Assembly: GCF_037976825.1 (NCBI RefSeq)
Contig: NZ_CP150269.1
Location: 1,407,501 to 1,471,500 of the forward strand
Source: Paenibacillus sp. FSL K6-1330
GTDB taxonomy: Bacteria > Bacillota > Bacilli > Paenibacillales > Paenibacillaceae
Reading direction: 5' to 3'
DNA: 64,000 nucleotides
The notes beneath the pieces were generated by a model. The model worked only from the letters and a program-made list of their open reading frames with translations, made no database searches and had not been told where the DNA came from. Positions within the stretch are counted from its first letter, which is position 1, and every line of letters begins with the position of its first letter. Below are positions 9,144 through 17,775 of this stretch, piece by piece. Made by a program: the position numbers and the translations under genes.

Positions 9144-9228
9144 GCAGTGTTAGCACAACCATCTGTGCGAGTAAAAATAAAGGGAACCGGGGATTCCTGT
9201 GTCCTCGATTATTTGTAGCTGCATGTTT

Positions 9229-9265
9229 AAAAGAACCGCGCTCCCGCGCGGTTCTTTGATTTTTC
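9229..9265 (+). terminator. Rho-independent terminator
   Basis: Arms aaagaaccgcgc / gcgcggttcttt around CTCC, followed by GATTTTT. It ends the glycine-zipper transcript and insulates the BlaI promoter behind it. Confidence 0.85.
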
Positions 9266-9306
9266 GTATAAGTTCTATGCAGTAGTAAATTTAAACTCAT
9301 CTTCGC

Positions 9307-9360
9307 TTGACATATCACTACATGATGTAGTAGTTTATAATCACTACACCGTGTAGTGAT
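9307..9360 (+). promoter_or_regulatory. BlaI-type promoter with two operators
   Basis: Two dyads of the BlaI/MecI class (ACTACA-N3-TGTAGT): 9317-9331 (spacer TGA) and 9343-9357 (spacer CCG; the second extends to a 21-base palindrome, 9340-9360). TATAAT at 9336-9341 lies between the dyad cores, so occupancy would block RNA polymerase. A TTGACA at 9307 is 23 bases from that -10, longer than ideal, so the true -35 is uncertain. This shows autoregulation of the blaI-M56 operon. Confidence 0.85.
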
Positions 9361-9403
9361 TAAGTTCGTTATGGACGCATAACGACGTAAAGAGGTGTTC
9401 ACC

Positions 9404-9778
9404 GTGAATCAAGTTCAAAAATTATCGGATACTGAAATGGAGCTAATGGAGGTGATTTGGGAGTGTACACCGCCTGTCACATCCACCGAACTGCTAAGTC
9501 TGTTTGCCCAGAGAGGAAGAGAATGGAAAGCGCAAACCATTTCCACCTTCCTATCACGCTTAGTGGACAAAGGGGCGCTTACGGTTACGAGGCATGGACG
9601 GACAAATAAATATATGCCTCGCATTTCGCCTGAAGATTATAAGCTCATGGAAACACAGCACGTCTTGGACGGATTATATCAAGGCTCGGTTAAAAATCTA
9701 ATTTCAGCTTTGTATGACGGCGAAAAGCTTTCAGATGAAGATATTGCAGAGCTGAAGCAATGGTTTTCGCAAAAGTAG
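9404..9778 (+). CDS. BlaI/MecI/CopY-family transcriptional repressor
   Basis: 124 residues from GTG 9404, seven bases after AAAGAGGTG; the earlier in-frame GTG (9395) lies within that site. Winged helix: LSDTEMELMEVIWE, then WKAQTISTFLSRLVDKGALT as recognition helix and wing. The C-terminal helices form the dimer interface. BlaI repressors bind TACA-N-TGTA dyads and are cleaved when a partner M56 membrane protease is activated. Here the partner is the next gene, eight bases downstream, and matching operators lie upstream. The trigger need not be a beta-lactam, because the partner lacks a penicillin-binding domain. Confidence 0.93.
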   Translation: MNQVQKLSDTEMELMEVIWECTPPVTSTELLSLFAQRGREWKAQTISTFLSRLVDKGALTVTRHGRTNKYMPRISPEDYKLMETQHVLDGLYQGSVKNLISALYDGEKLSDEDIAELKQWFSQK

Positions 9779-9785
9779 GGGGCTT

Positions 9786-11444
9786 ATGAATACTATTCTT
9801 GAATTGCTGTTGACCCTTACCGTTGCTGGAAGTGCCGTCGTAGCCTGCATTCTTGTACTGCGGATCATACCCATCAATGCCTTTCCTACAAAGTGGCGCT
9901 ATGGGATTAGCAAAATGGCAGTAGGCTTTTATCTTTTACCCGTAGTCCTTGGTATGCAGTGGATTTCACCGTTTTTTGTATTCAATGGAACAGCAACCAT
10001 CCCCTCCGTGAACGAGTTACCTTCTACTGTGCAACATGCGGTGTCCGGTCCATATTCAGGGATTCATTCGGAGCAGCTCGTCCCAGCACAGACCATTTCA
10101 GCAAACGTAGCCCTTCCCCTTATTATCTTATGGGCAATCGGCGCTATAGCTTTTGCTGCATGGCAGATGTATTGTTATCGCAGATTTTTAAAGAAACTAG
10201 AACATACGCGTACCACCGTTCCGATTAGCAGCGAAGCAGCTAAACAGCTTCCTTTCATCAAGGAAGCCCTTGGTCTGAAAAGCAACGTCCGGCTTGCCTA
10301 CAGCTCCATCATTCGGAGTCCTGTTCTTGTCGGCCTATGGAAACCAACTATTTATCTCCCTATAGAGAATACAGTTAACATGGACATGGTGATCCGTCAT
10401 GAGTTGATCCATCTGAAACGGAAAGATTTATGGGTCAAAGCGTTCACGCTCGGAGCCAGCGCCTTACATTGGTTTAACCCCTTGGTGCACATTCTGCGCA
10501 AGGACATTCACACATGGAGCGAGCTGTCTTGTGATGAAGAAGTCGTAAAAGAGATGTCTTATGCCGAGCGAAAACGCTATGGGGAGACGATCTTAAGCGT
10601 TATGGTAGGATCAAGGAATTTACCCGTGCAATTTTGTGCCTCCTTATCCGGTGACGGGAAACAATTGAAAAGGAGATTAATGATGATGCTTAATGTAAAG
10701 AAACAAAAAAAGAAAACACTGTATCTCTCGATAACAGCGGTGTTTTTGGTTGCTGTAATTAGCACATCAGCAGCGGCATGGGCTTCTAGCAATACGCCCA
10801 AAGTCATTGGAAATGAGGGAAGTCATTCTGAAGCTCAACCAAACGAAGTAGCCAATGAAGCGGCTCCTAAAGCGCCCCCTTCTAATGACGTAGTTGAAAC
10901 TGAAGGAAACGGTGTTGGAACTCAGCCAGAAGAAGCTCGTCCTGTGCCTGCAGTTGAGAATGAAGGAAATAATGTTGAAACTCAGCCAGAAGAAGCTCGC
11001 CCTGCAGTTGTAGCAGAAAATAAAACAATCACTGATTACCAAGGCAATGAAACCGTGGATGCACCTAAAAACATAGGTGCAAATGAAAAAAGTGGTGCTG
11101 AATCTCAAGCAAATGTAGAACCAGCTCTCCCTGTAGACGATGGTTATAGGAAGTCCCACCCAAATGAAATCCCACCGGGAACTTCTATGACGGTCAGATC
11201 CATGACAGCTCAAGAAAGAGCTTCAATGGAGGAGCTTGAAGAGGAATTAAGAGCCACGTTGACGCCCGAGGAGCTTGCTGAGTATGATCATGAATATTCT
11301 CATCCAAATGAGATTCCCCCGGGCACTTCCATTACGGTCAGATCCATGACACCTGAAGAAAGAGCTTCAATGAAGGAAACTGAAGAGGAATTAAGAGCAA
11401 CATTGACGCCAGAAGAACTCGCTGAATATGATTTTGATAAATAA
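9786..11444 (+). CDS. M56 (BlaR1/MecR1-like) membrane metalloprotease with repeat ectodomain
   Basis: 552 residues. N-terminal transmembrane helices, then the cytoplasmic zinc-protease core: HELIH at residues 205-209, and Glu246 in SELSCDEE as probable third ligand. A further helix (LYLSITAVFLVAVIST, about 317-332) leads outside. Classical BlaR1 ends in a beta-lactam sensor domain with SxxK/KTG motifs; none is seen here. Instead there is a Pro/Glu/Asn-rich stalk with near-repeats (TQPEEARP twice), then two 48-residue tandem modules (457-504 and 505-552) starting SHPNEIPPGTS. The family senses an outside signal and cleaves BlaI. The ligand is unknown. The operon ends at a bidirectional terminator. 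Confidence 0.88.
   Translation: MNTILELLLTLTVAGSAVVACILVLRIIPINAFPTKWRYGISKMAVGFYLLPVVLGMQWISPFFVFNGTATIPSVNELPSTVQHAVSGPYSGIHSEQLVPAQTISANVALPLIILWAIGAIAFAAWQMYCYRRFLKKLEHTRTTVPISSEAAKQLPFIKEALGLKSNVRLAYSSIIRSPVLVGLWKPTIYLPIENTVNMDMVIRHELIHLKRKDLWVKAFTLGASALHWFNPLVHILRKDIHTWSELSCDEEVVKEMSYAERKRYGETILSVMVGSRNLPVQFCASLSGDGKQLKRRLMMMLNVKKQKKKTLYLSITAVFLVAVISTSAAAWASSNTPKVIGNEGSHSEAQPNEVANEAAPKAPPSNDVVETEGNGVGTQPEEARPVPAVENEGNNVETQPEEARPAVVAENKTITDYQGNETVDAPKNIGANEKSGAESQANVEPALPVDDGYRKSHPNEIPPGTSMTVRSMTAQERASMEELEEELRATLTPEELAEYDHEYSHPNEIPPGTSITVRSMTPEERASMKETEEELRATLTPEELAEYDFDK
11154..11441 (+). repeat. Two 144-bp tandem repeats in the M56 gene
   Basis: Units 11154-11297 and 11298-11441 encode 48-residue modules differing at few positions (GTSMTVRSMTAQE versus GTSITVRSMTPEE). 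Each ends in TPEELAEYD. The modules form the extreme extracellular C-terminus of the protease. Confidence 0.9.
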
Positions 11445-11458
11445 GAAACCGCCATTTT

Positions 11459-11493
11459 GAAAAAAGCACTGCCTTTAGGGCAGTGCTTTTTTT
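11459..11493. terminator. Bidirectional terminator between convergent genes
   Basis: Arms aaaaagcactgcc / ggcagtgcttttt with poly-A on the left and poly-T on the right serve both the M56 gene (plus) and the secreted-protein gene (minus). Confidence 0.92.
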
Positions 11494-11498
11494 GGGGG

Positions 11499-12032
11499 TT
11501 ATTCAGAATGGGTCGACCATGAAAAAGCTGCACTTCTTGAATTAGCCTCGTTCGTGCTTGTTTTAATTTGGAACGTATGGTTACTATAGCTGCCTGTGTC
11601 AATGGTAACAATCGAATTTCCAGCTATATTTGGTTGCCACCAACTGACACTGCTATTGGTTTGACTTTTTATGCTTAAATTAACGGATGGCATCGTGCCT
11701 GGCAAATTCCCTACAGCTATCGAAACATATCTGTCCGGAGAGGGAATAAATGCATGGCCGACATTTGCTCCTTGGGTTCCATCCGTATTAATAGGGACAC
11801 TCACATTTCCACTCCAGCTATCAGACAAGATACCAACGTCAAAGAGACCTACGTCCTGGTTTCCATTCGCTCTTTGCTCAAACAGGACGATCTCTTCCGG
11901 AGTCATAGGTCTGACCGTAATGGATGTTCCAGAAGGAAAGATTGCTTCTTCTCCTTCTGAGGTTGCAAAAGCGGATACCGAAAGTGACAACATCAGAACC
12001 ATTGTAAGGACAAGTGAAAAAAGTTTTTTCAT
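11499..12032 (-). CDS. Secreted protein sharing the GTSITVR motif of the M56 protease
   Basis: 177 residues. Signal peptide MKKLFSLVLTMVLMLSLS with cleavage near AFA-TS (about residue 24). Right behind it, residues 33-47 read PSGTSITVRPMTPEE, almost the same as the repeat modules of the M56 protein encoded face to face. The remainder (about 60-177) is Ser/Asn/Val-rich beta-type sequence, probably a small sandwich domain, with SWWQPNIAG and an aromatic SFxxS-type end. No catalytic motif is seen. The start ATG has AGGAGG upstream. The shared motif and convergent placement suggest a functional link with the BlaI-M56 pair; this is inference. Confidence 0.75.
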   Translation of the reverse strand: MKKLFSLVLTMVLMLSLSVSAFATSEGEEAIFPSGTSITVRPMTPEEIVLFEQRANGNQDVGLFDVGILSDSWSGNVSVPINTDGTQGANVGHAFIPSPDRYVSIAVGNLPGTMPSVNLSIKSQTNSSVSWWQPNIAGNSIVTIDTGSYSNHTFQIKTSTNEANSRSAAFSWSTHSE

Positions 12033-12042
12033 TAGAGAATGA

Positions 12043-12425
12043 TCCTCCTTAAATTTAATATTTTTTTAATTACTAGATTAGCTATTCAAACAACCATATA
12101 AAAGAACTCACCTCCGCCTCCTCTATATGAGCTACCCCTCTTTTCTAAGGCAAGTATCTAGTAGGTTCAAAGCTTCTTGTTCGTTACCTTGCTTGAGATA
12201 AGTAAGGTAGCTTGAACGATGTATGTATCCAATAGAGCTAATCTACTACTAAAACGATTTATCCTAGCAACATATGACGCTTTTTTTAAAAATATAATTT
12301 TTCTGACGATCATACATAAGGAAAATCGTGTAAATATATGTTAATATTTTACTATAATGGTAAACTGCTTGATTTAAAACTTCGTCAAGCAGCTAATGAA
12401 TAAAATAAAACGGAGGAGGGTACAC
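12043..12425. promoter_or_regulatory. AT-rich divergent intergenic region
   Basis: About 380 bases between the secreted-protein gene and the ECF gene. It holds an imperfect hairpin (taccttgctt 12185-12194 / aagtaaggta 12200-12209) and a TATAAT at 12353-12358 that could be the -10 for the sigma gene; no good -35 is visible. Confidence 0.4.
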
Positions 12426-12998
12426 GTGGAGCAAGAACAATGGTTATATTTCTTATGCACTAATTTCTATGATTTAGACCACGACACCCAAAAATTAGCT
12501 TATGAAGCTTATCGGAATTTGGTCTATCGGGACATTTATTTTCTGACACGAAGTCATGAACTGGCAGAAGATGTTGTACAGGAGACGTTCTATAAAGTGG
12601 TGGTTAAAGCCCCTCAACTGCAAGACACTAAGCATTTGAAAGCCTGGATGATTAAAATAGCTAGGAATTATGCCTATGATTTGTTAAAAAAAAATAAAAA
12701 ATATCATCATCTTAGAGATCCTCAAGTCGTTATTGATATGAAGGCCCCTTTTTTACGCCCTACTGTAGCCGAGCAAGTGGAAGATCAGATTCGGAAAGAG
12801 ATACTACTTGAAGCTCTAAATGAGCTAAGCCCCGAGTATCGTCAAGCTTTGTTTCTATATTACATCGAAGAAAAACCATATAAGGAAATTGCACAGGAGC
12901 TAGAAACAACGGAACAAGCTTTGGCTCAAACGATGGTCAGAGCAAGAAAAAAATTGCACCTCTACTTTTCAAAAAGATGGGTTGATGCTGATGAGTGA
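12426..12998 (+). CDS. ECF-type RNA polymerase sigma factor
   Basis: 190 residues from GTG 12426, five bases after GGAGGAGGG; the in-frame ATG at 12396 is upstream of that site and less likely. Sigma region 2: YEAYRNLVYRDIYFLTRSHELAEDVVQETFYKV, with KAWMIKIARNYAYDLLKK as region 2.3/2.4. Region 4: ELSPEYRQALFLYYIEEKPYKEIAQEL with the helix-turn-helix. Typical group IV length. No anti-sigma gene follows, which is unusual for an ECF factor; control could instead be transcriptional or via another locus. Its neighbours on the left are envelope-signalling genes. Confidence 0.9.
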   Translation: MEQEQWLYFLCTNFYDLDHDTQKLAYEAYRNLVYRDIYFLTRSHELAEDVVQETFYKVVVKAPQLQDTKHLKAWMIKIARNYAYDLLKKNKKYHHLRDPQVVIDMKAPFLRPTVAEQVEDQIRKEILLEALNELSPEYRQALFLYYIEEKPYKEIAQELETTEQALAQTMVRARKKLHLYFSKRWVDADE

Positions 12999-13208
12999 CG
13001 ATTCAAACATAACGATGAACGGTTAATTAGAGCAACAACTAAAGAAGGAAGGTGCTCCCCTCTTTTTCGCTTAATACAGAATGGCATCAGATAGCATCTG
13101 TAGTTGTAGCTGTAAAGGGCCCGCCTATGGTACGATATGAGGGATTGGCAAGCGACTTAGCTAGCAAATCGCCATGCTATCATAGACATCTGGATTGGGG
13201 ATAACATC

Positions 13209-14084
13209 TTGAAGACATTTAAGAAAGTTTACATAGAAATTACGAGTATTTGTAATCTGGCCTGTACGTTCTGCCCACCGACAGAGCGTAAGGCCAACTT
13301 CATTAAGGTCGAAGACTTTGCGAGAAGATTGGACGAGATCAAGCCGCATACGAGTTACATTTATTTGCATGTGAAGGGGGAGCCGCTGCTCCATCCGAAG
13401 ATCGATGAGCTGCTGGATATTAGCCATGAAAAAGGGTTCAAGGTCAACATTACGACCAACGGCACGTTGATCGCGAAGAACCGGCATAAGCTGCTGGGCA
13501 AGCCGGCCTTAAGACAGATGAACTTCTCACTCCACAGCTTCGACGGTCACGAGGGTTCAACAAATCGCGAGGGATATTTACGGGAAATCCTATCCTTTGT
13601 TCGTGCCGCGGAGGAGCATAAAGTCATCTTTTCGTTCCGATTGTGGAATCTGACGCAGGACAACCAAACAAACCTGGAGAAGAGCCGCAACCGCCAGACG
13701 CTCGAAATTTTGGAGCAGGAATTTAATCTGGATTACCGAATCGAGGAAAAGGTTGAACCCGGCGGTGGTGTGAAGGTGGCCGACCGTGTTTATCTGAACC
13801 AGGATTATGAGTTCCAGTGGCCAAGTCTAACAGCCCCGGAGGATGAAGGCAAAGGCTTCTGCCATGCGCTTCGCAGCCAGGCGGCCATTCTCGTAGACGG
13901 GACAGTCGTGCCGTGCTGTCTGGATGGGGAAGGGGTCATCAATTTGGGCAATATTCATCAGAAGTCCTTCTCGGACATCGTTGACGGGGAGCGGGCGAAT
14001 AACCTCGTAGAGGGATTTTCGCGCCGGGAAGCCGTTGAGGAGCTATGCAGAAAATGCGGGTATCGGCAGCGGTTTGGGGCATAA
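13209..14084 (+). CDS. Radical SAM protein with C-terminal SPASM-like cysteines
   Basis: 291 residues, TTG start. The CX3CX2C motif (SICNLACTFC, Cys17/21/24) binds the SAM-cleaving 4Fe-4S cluster; HVKGEPLLHP is the GGE-like SAM-contact motif. C-terminal cysteines (VVPCCLDG, later CRKCGY) look like a SPASM/twitch auxiliary-cluster domain. Such proteins modify peptides or small molecules by radical chemistry. No precursor peptide gene is obvious within 200 bases on either side. An extended -10 (TGGTACGAT, 13128-13136) precedes it. The gene is monocistronic, ended by a hairpin. Substrate unknown. Confidence 0.88.
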   Translation: MKTFKKVYIEITSICNLACTFCPPTERKANFIKVEDFARRLDEIKPHTSYIYLHVKGEPLLHPKIDELLDISHEKGFKVNITTNGTLIAKNRHKLLGKPALRQMNFSLHSFDGHEGSTNREGYLREILSFVRAAEEHKVIFSFRLWNLTQDNQTNLEKSRNRQTLEILEQEFNLDYRIEEKVEPGGGVKVADRVYLNQDYEFQWPSLTAPEDEGKGFCHALRSQAAILVDGTVVPCCLDGEGVINLGNIHQKSFSDIVDGERANNLVEGFSRREAVEELCRKCGYRQRFGA

Positions 14085-14086
14085 AC

Positions 14087-14118
14087 AAGAGGCGGAGAAA
14101 AATTCCGCTTCTTTTTTT
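14087..14118 (+). terminator. Rho-independent terminator
   Basis: Stem aagaggcgg/ccgcttctt (one G-T pair) with a T7 tail, directly after the radical SAM gene. Confidence 0.85.
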
Positions 14119-14239
14119 ATACCGATGTATGGTATCGTTATGTGTTATGACGTAAAGGAACGGCTTGTGGAAACTCGATTATGAGATGCCCTATGTTACG
14201 TGATGAGACAATATAGGTATTCACCTTAAAGGAGACCCC

Positions 14240-15712
14240 ATGACATTTCAAGATTTAAATATATCCCCCGTGATTCTCAAAGCTTTAGCGAAGGAGAATT
14301 ACAAGACGCCAACGCCTATTCAGGCTCAGGCGATCCCGGCTGTGCTGGCCGGCAGAGATTTGCTGGGCTGCGCGCAGACCGGAACAGGGAAGACCGCTGC
14401 TTTTTCGGTACCAATGATCCAGTTGTTGAACGAACAATCCCCTAAACCGGGCATGTCGCGCCGTATTCGTGCGTTGGTGTTGTCGCCGACCCGGGAACTT
14501 GCCCTGCAAATTTCAGATAACGTGAAAGCCTACAGTCAGTTCACGAAGCTGCGTTCGACGGCCATTGTTGGCGGCGTTTCGCAAAAAACGCAGGAGCGGG
14601 CGCTACAGCAAGGAGCGGACATCCTCATTGCTACCCCAGGCAGACTCCTGGATCTTATGAATCAGAAGCGTGTCGATCTGCAGCATGTGGAGATCCTGGT
14701 GCTGGATGAGGCTGACCGGATGCTCGATATGGGCTTTATTCATGACGTAAAACGAATTATCGCCAAAATGCCGAGCAAAAGACAAACGCTGTTCTTCTCA
14801 GCTACCATGCCTGCGGAGATCACCCAACTTGTCAAAACATTATTGCAAAACCCTGTAAAAGTGGAAATCACGCCGGTTTCCTCTACAGCCGAACGAATCA
14901 AGCAATCGGTGTACCTGCTGGAAACAGGAAATAAACAGAAGCAATTGAATGAGCTGATGAAGGACCCGTCCATCGTGTCGGCCTTGGTCTTTACCCGTAC
15001 AAAGCGCGGCGCTGACCGGGTTGTGCGCGACCTGACGAAGGTGAACATCTCGGCTCAAGCCATTCACGGGAATAAATCGCAGGTCAGCCGCCAGACGGCA
15101 CTCAAAAATTTCAAAAGCGGGGAGACCCGGGTTCTGGTGGCTACAGATATTGCCGCCCGAGGCATCGATATCGACGAGCTGTCGCATGTCATTAACTTTA
15201 ACCTTCCGAACATTCCGGAAACGTACGTTCACCGGATTGGCCGGACGGGGCGTGCGGGACTGAGCGGAACGGCGATATCGTTCTGCGAAGTGGACGAGGT
15301 GCCTTTTCTCCGCGATATTGAGAAGTTAATCGGAAAGTCCATACCCGAAGTGAAGGACCATGCTTTCCCGATGTCGGGATCATTAAGAGCAGCCAAGGTA
15401 GACCGATCGCCGAAATCGGGCTCGGGCAATTCCACCAAAGCCAAATCAGCAGCAGTTAGACCTGCTAAACCGAAGGCCGATCCCACCCGCAAGCCAAAGA
15501 CCGACATGGCTCGTAAACCGAAATCAGACGGAGCTCGTTCTTCGAGCACGAATTTGGTACGTAAGCCGAAGGCGGAGGCCGTCAGTAATCCGTATTCAGA
15601 GATGGCACGTAAGTTCAAATCGGAAGCTGCTCAGAAACCCAAGGATGGCCAAGCACGTAAGCGCAAATCCGAGGGATTCAATAAGGGAAGCAAGACCGGT
15701 AGATCCTCGTAA
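14240..15712 (+). CDS. DEAD-box RNA helicase, RhlE/CshA group
   Basis: 490 residues. All helicase motifs are present in order: Q motif ([11 protein letters not shown]), [55 protein letters not shown] and [10 protein letters not shown]. The core ends near residue 370. The rest is a basic, disordered tail built from loose repeats of the form ARKPKxD/E (about residues 385-490), which would bind RNA non-specifically and tether the core. Such helicases act in ribosome assembly, mRNA decay and cold adaptation. GGAGACC precedes the ATG. Monocistronic, with its own terminator. Confidence 0.95.
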   Translation: MTFQDLNISPVILKALAKENYKTPTPIQAQAIPAVLAGRDLLGCAQTGTGKTAAFSVPMIQLLNEQSPKPGMSRRIRALVLSPTRELALQISDNVKAYSQFTKLRSTAIVGGVSQKTQERALQQGADILIATPGRLLDLMNQKRVDLQHVEILVLDEADRMLDMGFIHDVKRIIAKMPSKRQTLFFSATMPAEITQLVKTLLQNPVKVEITPVSSTAERIKQSVYLLETGNKQKQLNELMKDPSIVSALVFTRTKRGADRVVRDLTKVNISAQAIHGNKSQVSRQTALKNFKSGETRVLVATDIAARGIDIDELSHVINFNLPNIPETYVHRIGRTGRAGLSGTAISFCEVDEVPFLRDIEKLIGKSIPEVKDHAFPMSGSLRAAKVDRSPKSGSGNSTKAKSAAVRPAKPKADPTRKPKTDMARKPKSDGARSSSTNLVRKPKAEAVSNPYSEMARKFKSEAAQKPKDGQARKRKSEGFNKGSKTGRSS

Positions 15713-15737
15713 GCAGAAATAACGATAGTGACTCAGA

Positions 15738-15783
15738 AAGCACCCTCTCCCACTTTTGAAGTGGAAGAAAGGGTGCTTTTTTT
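15738..15783 (+). terminator. Rho-independent terminator
   Basis: Outer arms aaagcaccct/agggtgcttt with an inner hairpin (ccactt/aagtgg) and T7 tail, after the helicase gene. Confidence 0.9.
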
Positions 15784-15799
15784 CGAAATGGAATGAGAG

Positions 15800-16531
15800 T
15801 TACGTGCTCTTTCTCCCCGCTAGAAACAGGAACAGTGGAATTCTGCGCCTGCGCTCATAGGTTTCCTCGTTCAAGAAATGTTCTCGCACGGGTCTGGATT
15901 CCCTAAGCTGCTCCACGATAAAGCCTGCTTCCTGCATCGCCGTGAAGTAATCCTCGACGGTTCGATGGTACTTCCGAACGGTGCCTCCGAGCCATTGCTG
16001 TTCCCGGTAGCCTTCGCTGAAGTAATGGTCCACGACCCAGTTCGTTCTTGTGCCGGACGGCTGAAGCGTAGAGGTAATGACGGGATGTTCGACGGAGAAG
16101 ACAAATCTGCCGCTTGGCTTCAAGCACTGATGAATGCATTGAAAGACGCGCTCGATATCCTGCAGATAATGAATGGCGAGCCTGGAGATCACTAAATCAT
16201 AAGAATCGCGGGGATATGTAAATTCCTCTATCCTCGTGAGCATAACGGTTCCATTGTTGTAATCGGCCAGGTTGCTTGAGGCGGCTTCCACCATATTACG
16301 AGAGCCTTCAATCCCTATATACGCAGCACAACCTTTGTTGAGCAATTCCACGCCAAAGCCTGCATCGCCGCACCCTAGGTCCAATACATGCCGATCCGAG
16401 ATATCCTCAAGCAGCTGCCAGATGACCGGCTTCTCTAGTGTATCGTTGGCGTTTTCCTGCCCTTGCCGCCGCTCCATGTACTTCTCGAAGTTCGTGTCGT
16501 TGTCATAAAAATCAGATCCGTGATAGCTCAT
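15800..16531 (-). CDS. SAM-dependent methyltransferase (class I)
   Basis: 243 residues from ATG 16531, six bases after AGGAGG; a GTG two codons upstream lies within that site. Motif I VLDLGCGDAGFG (near residue 50), acidic strand 2 end (YIGIEGS), motif IV/post I region YDLVISRLAIHYLQDI and a typical SGRFVFSVEHP strand. The pattern is that of the Methyltransf_11/UbiE-like group acting on small molecules. It stands alone on the minus strand, facing the helicase. The acceptor is unknown. Confidence 0.85.
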   Translation of the reverse strand: MSYHGSDFYDNDTNFEKYMERRQGQENANDTLEKPVIWQLLEDISDRHVLDLGCGDAGFGVELLNKGCAAYIGIEGSRNMVEAASSNLADYNNGTVMLTRIEEFTYPRDSYDLVISRLAIHYLQDIERVFQCIHQCLKPSGRFVFSVEHPVITSTLQPSGTRTNWVVDHYFSEGYREQQWLGGTVRKYHRTVEDYFTAMQEAGFIVEQLRESRPVREHFLNEETYERRRRIPLFLFLAGRKST

Positions 16532-16691
16532 AGGCACCTCCTGCTTGGAATCATCCTTACACTCGATATTTCAGAAGATCAGTTAGCCGTGCTAATCCAC
16601 CTAAAACAGCCGTCTGCAAAATCCGGGGCGGTCCCTCGAGGTACCCATGATGAACAAGGGTCTTTCCTGTCACACAACTCACCTCGATCCG

Positions 16692-17162
16692 TTATTTTGG
16701 AAAAGACTGGGGATGTTTACTCTTATGATTCATTATAACGGATCGTTCCTCCCGGAATAATACCCAGGCCACGATTAATATATAAATAACGGTGCCGATA
16801 TGAATCCACGCGCTGGCTGGAGCCGCTCCGTCACTACGCAGAACTAATATGGCATCTACAATAGGCATTTCTATGCTGAGAATGAGTAGGATAAGGGATG
16901 CTTTACGCAGACGAAAGAGCAATAAGGCGGATATCACCAGCCCGATGTATAAATCTCGATTGGCCTTGATGTAGATGATGGCTGCATCTGAAGAATGAAA
17001 AAGAGTTAAACCAAAGCCTTGAATGGCGGCCTCCGGCTGAATAAACGTGTTCACACCGAGGTACAGCAGAAACAGCGAGAGTGAGGCGACCAGCCAGTAA
17101 GAGTAAGCGCGCGGCCCCCAATCCTTGGATTGCGATGATGTGCTGGAACCATATGGATTCAT
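16692..17162 (-). CDS. Four-helix membrane protein, DUF4267-like
   Basis: 156 residues with four hydrophobic helices: SYWLVASLSLFLLYLGV, LYIGLVISALLLF, ASLILLILSIEMPIVDAIL and IGTVIYILIVAWVLF. The layout resembles DUF4267 proteins. GGAGG lies eight bases before the ATG. It is divergent from an HxlR-type regulator 166 bases away, the usual arrangement for a gene controlled by that regulator. Function unknown. Confidence 0.7.
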   Translation of the reverse strand: MNPYGSSTSSQSKDWGPRAYSYWLVASLSLFLLYLGVNTFIQPEAAIQGFGLTLFHSSDAAIIYIKANRDLYIGLVISALLLFRLRKASLILLILSIEMPIVDAILVLRSDGAAPASAWIHIGTVIYILIVAWVLFREERSVIMNHKSKHPQSFPK

Positions 17163-17235
17163 ACAATAATCCTCCTTAAATTTTTCGAAAGCATCTAGGC
17201 TGCTGAATAACGTTACCTGTCATGCTCCGGTTGAA

Positions 17236-17311
17236 TTGACTTTAGACTAACATGCAACATAGAATCGTGATAAGAACCCACTTTCGAGTAAGGAGCTTAC
17301 TTTAAAGTAAG
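17236..17311 (+). promoter_or_regulatory. HxlR gene promoter and palindromic operator
   Basis: TTGACT (17236-17241) and TAGAAT (17260-17265) at 18-base spacing. A perfect 16-base palindrome cttactttaaagtaag (17296-17311) follows, with a related half site gagtaag just upstream. It is the probable binding site of the adjacent regulator and may serve both divergent genes. Confidence 0.65.
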
Positions 17312-17328
17312 CCATAGAGGAGGGCTAT

Positions 17329-17673
17329 ATGAGAACATCTGCTAAAGCTGTCATTAGTCAATGCCCCATTGAAACGGTCATGCATGTCATAGGGGGGAAG
17401 TGGAAGCCCTTGATCTTATGGCATCTAATGGAATCCACCAAGCGCTTCAGTGATTTGGAGAAGGACATACCCGAAGTTACGCAGAAGATGCTGACCCAGC
17501 ATCTGCGGGAATTGGAAAGTGACGGGCTTGTTGTTCGTACCATCCATCCTTCGGTTCCGCCAAAGGTGGAGTATGCTCTGAGCGAATATGGAATCACACT
17601 GCTGCCTGTGCTCGATGCGATGTGTAATTGGGGAACGATTCATAATCGAATAGCGATAGAACGTCCTTTATGA
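17329..17673 (+). CDS. HxlR-family transcriptional regulator
   Basis: 114 residues. Family hallmarks: CPIETVMHVIGGKWKPLILWHL at the N-terminus with the conserved Cys (residue 12), RFSDLEKDIPEVTQKMLTQHLRELE as helix-turn-helix, and a wing ending VVPPKVEYALSEYG. HxlR/MarR-like regulators respond to aldehydes, oxidants or redox state, often through that Cys. The ATG follows GAGGAGGG. It likely controls itself and the divergent membrane-protein gene through the palindrome between them. Confidence 0.92.
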   Translation: MRTSAKAVISQCPIETVMHVIGGKWKPLILWHLMESTKRFSDLEKDIPEVTQKMLTQHLRELESDGLVVRTIHPSVPPKVEYALSEYGITLLPVLDAMCNWGTIHNRIAIERPL

Positions 17674-17716
17674 TACGAAAAATGTGAATGTTAAACGGCG
17701 TCAATCGGCACCAAGG

Positions 17717-17769
17717 AGTAACCCCTCTCATAAGGTACATGAGCGGACATTTTTATTGAGGGGGTTACT
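17717..17769 (+). promoter_or_regulatory. 5' UTR hairpin covering the PepSY ribosome-binding site
   Basis: Left arm agtaacccctc (17717-17727) pairs with gagggggttact (17758-17769; one bulged G). The right arm contains the GAGGGGG ribosome-binding site of the gene at 17776, so the closed form would mask it. It could be translational control or a weak terminator. Confidence 0.5.
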
Positions 17770-17775
17770 TCCGAA

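Noticed and set aside
8920..9402. Minus-strand frame opposite the glycine-zipper gene
   Set aside because: It crosses a terminator and the BlaI operators, and is rich in His/Leu/Arg as expected from antisense to Gly/Ala codons.
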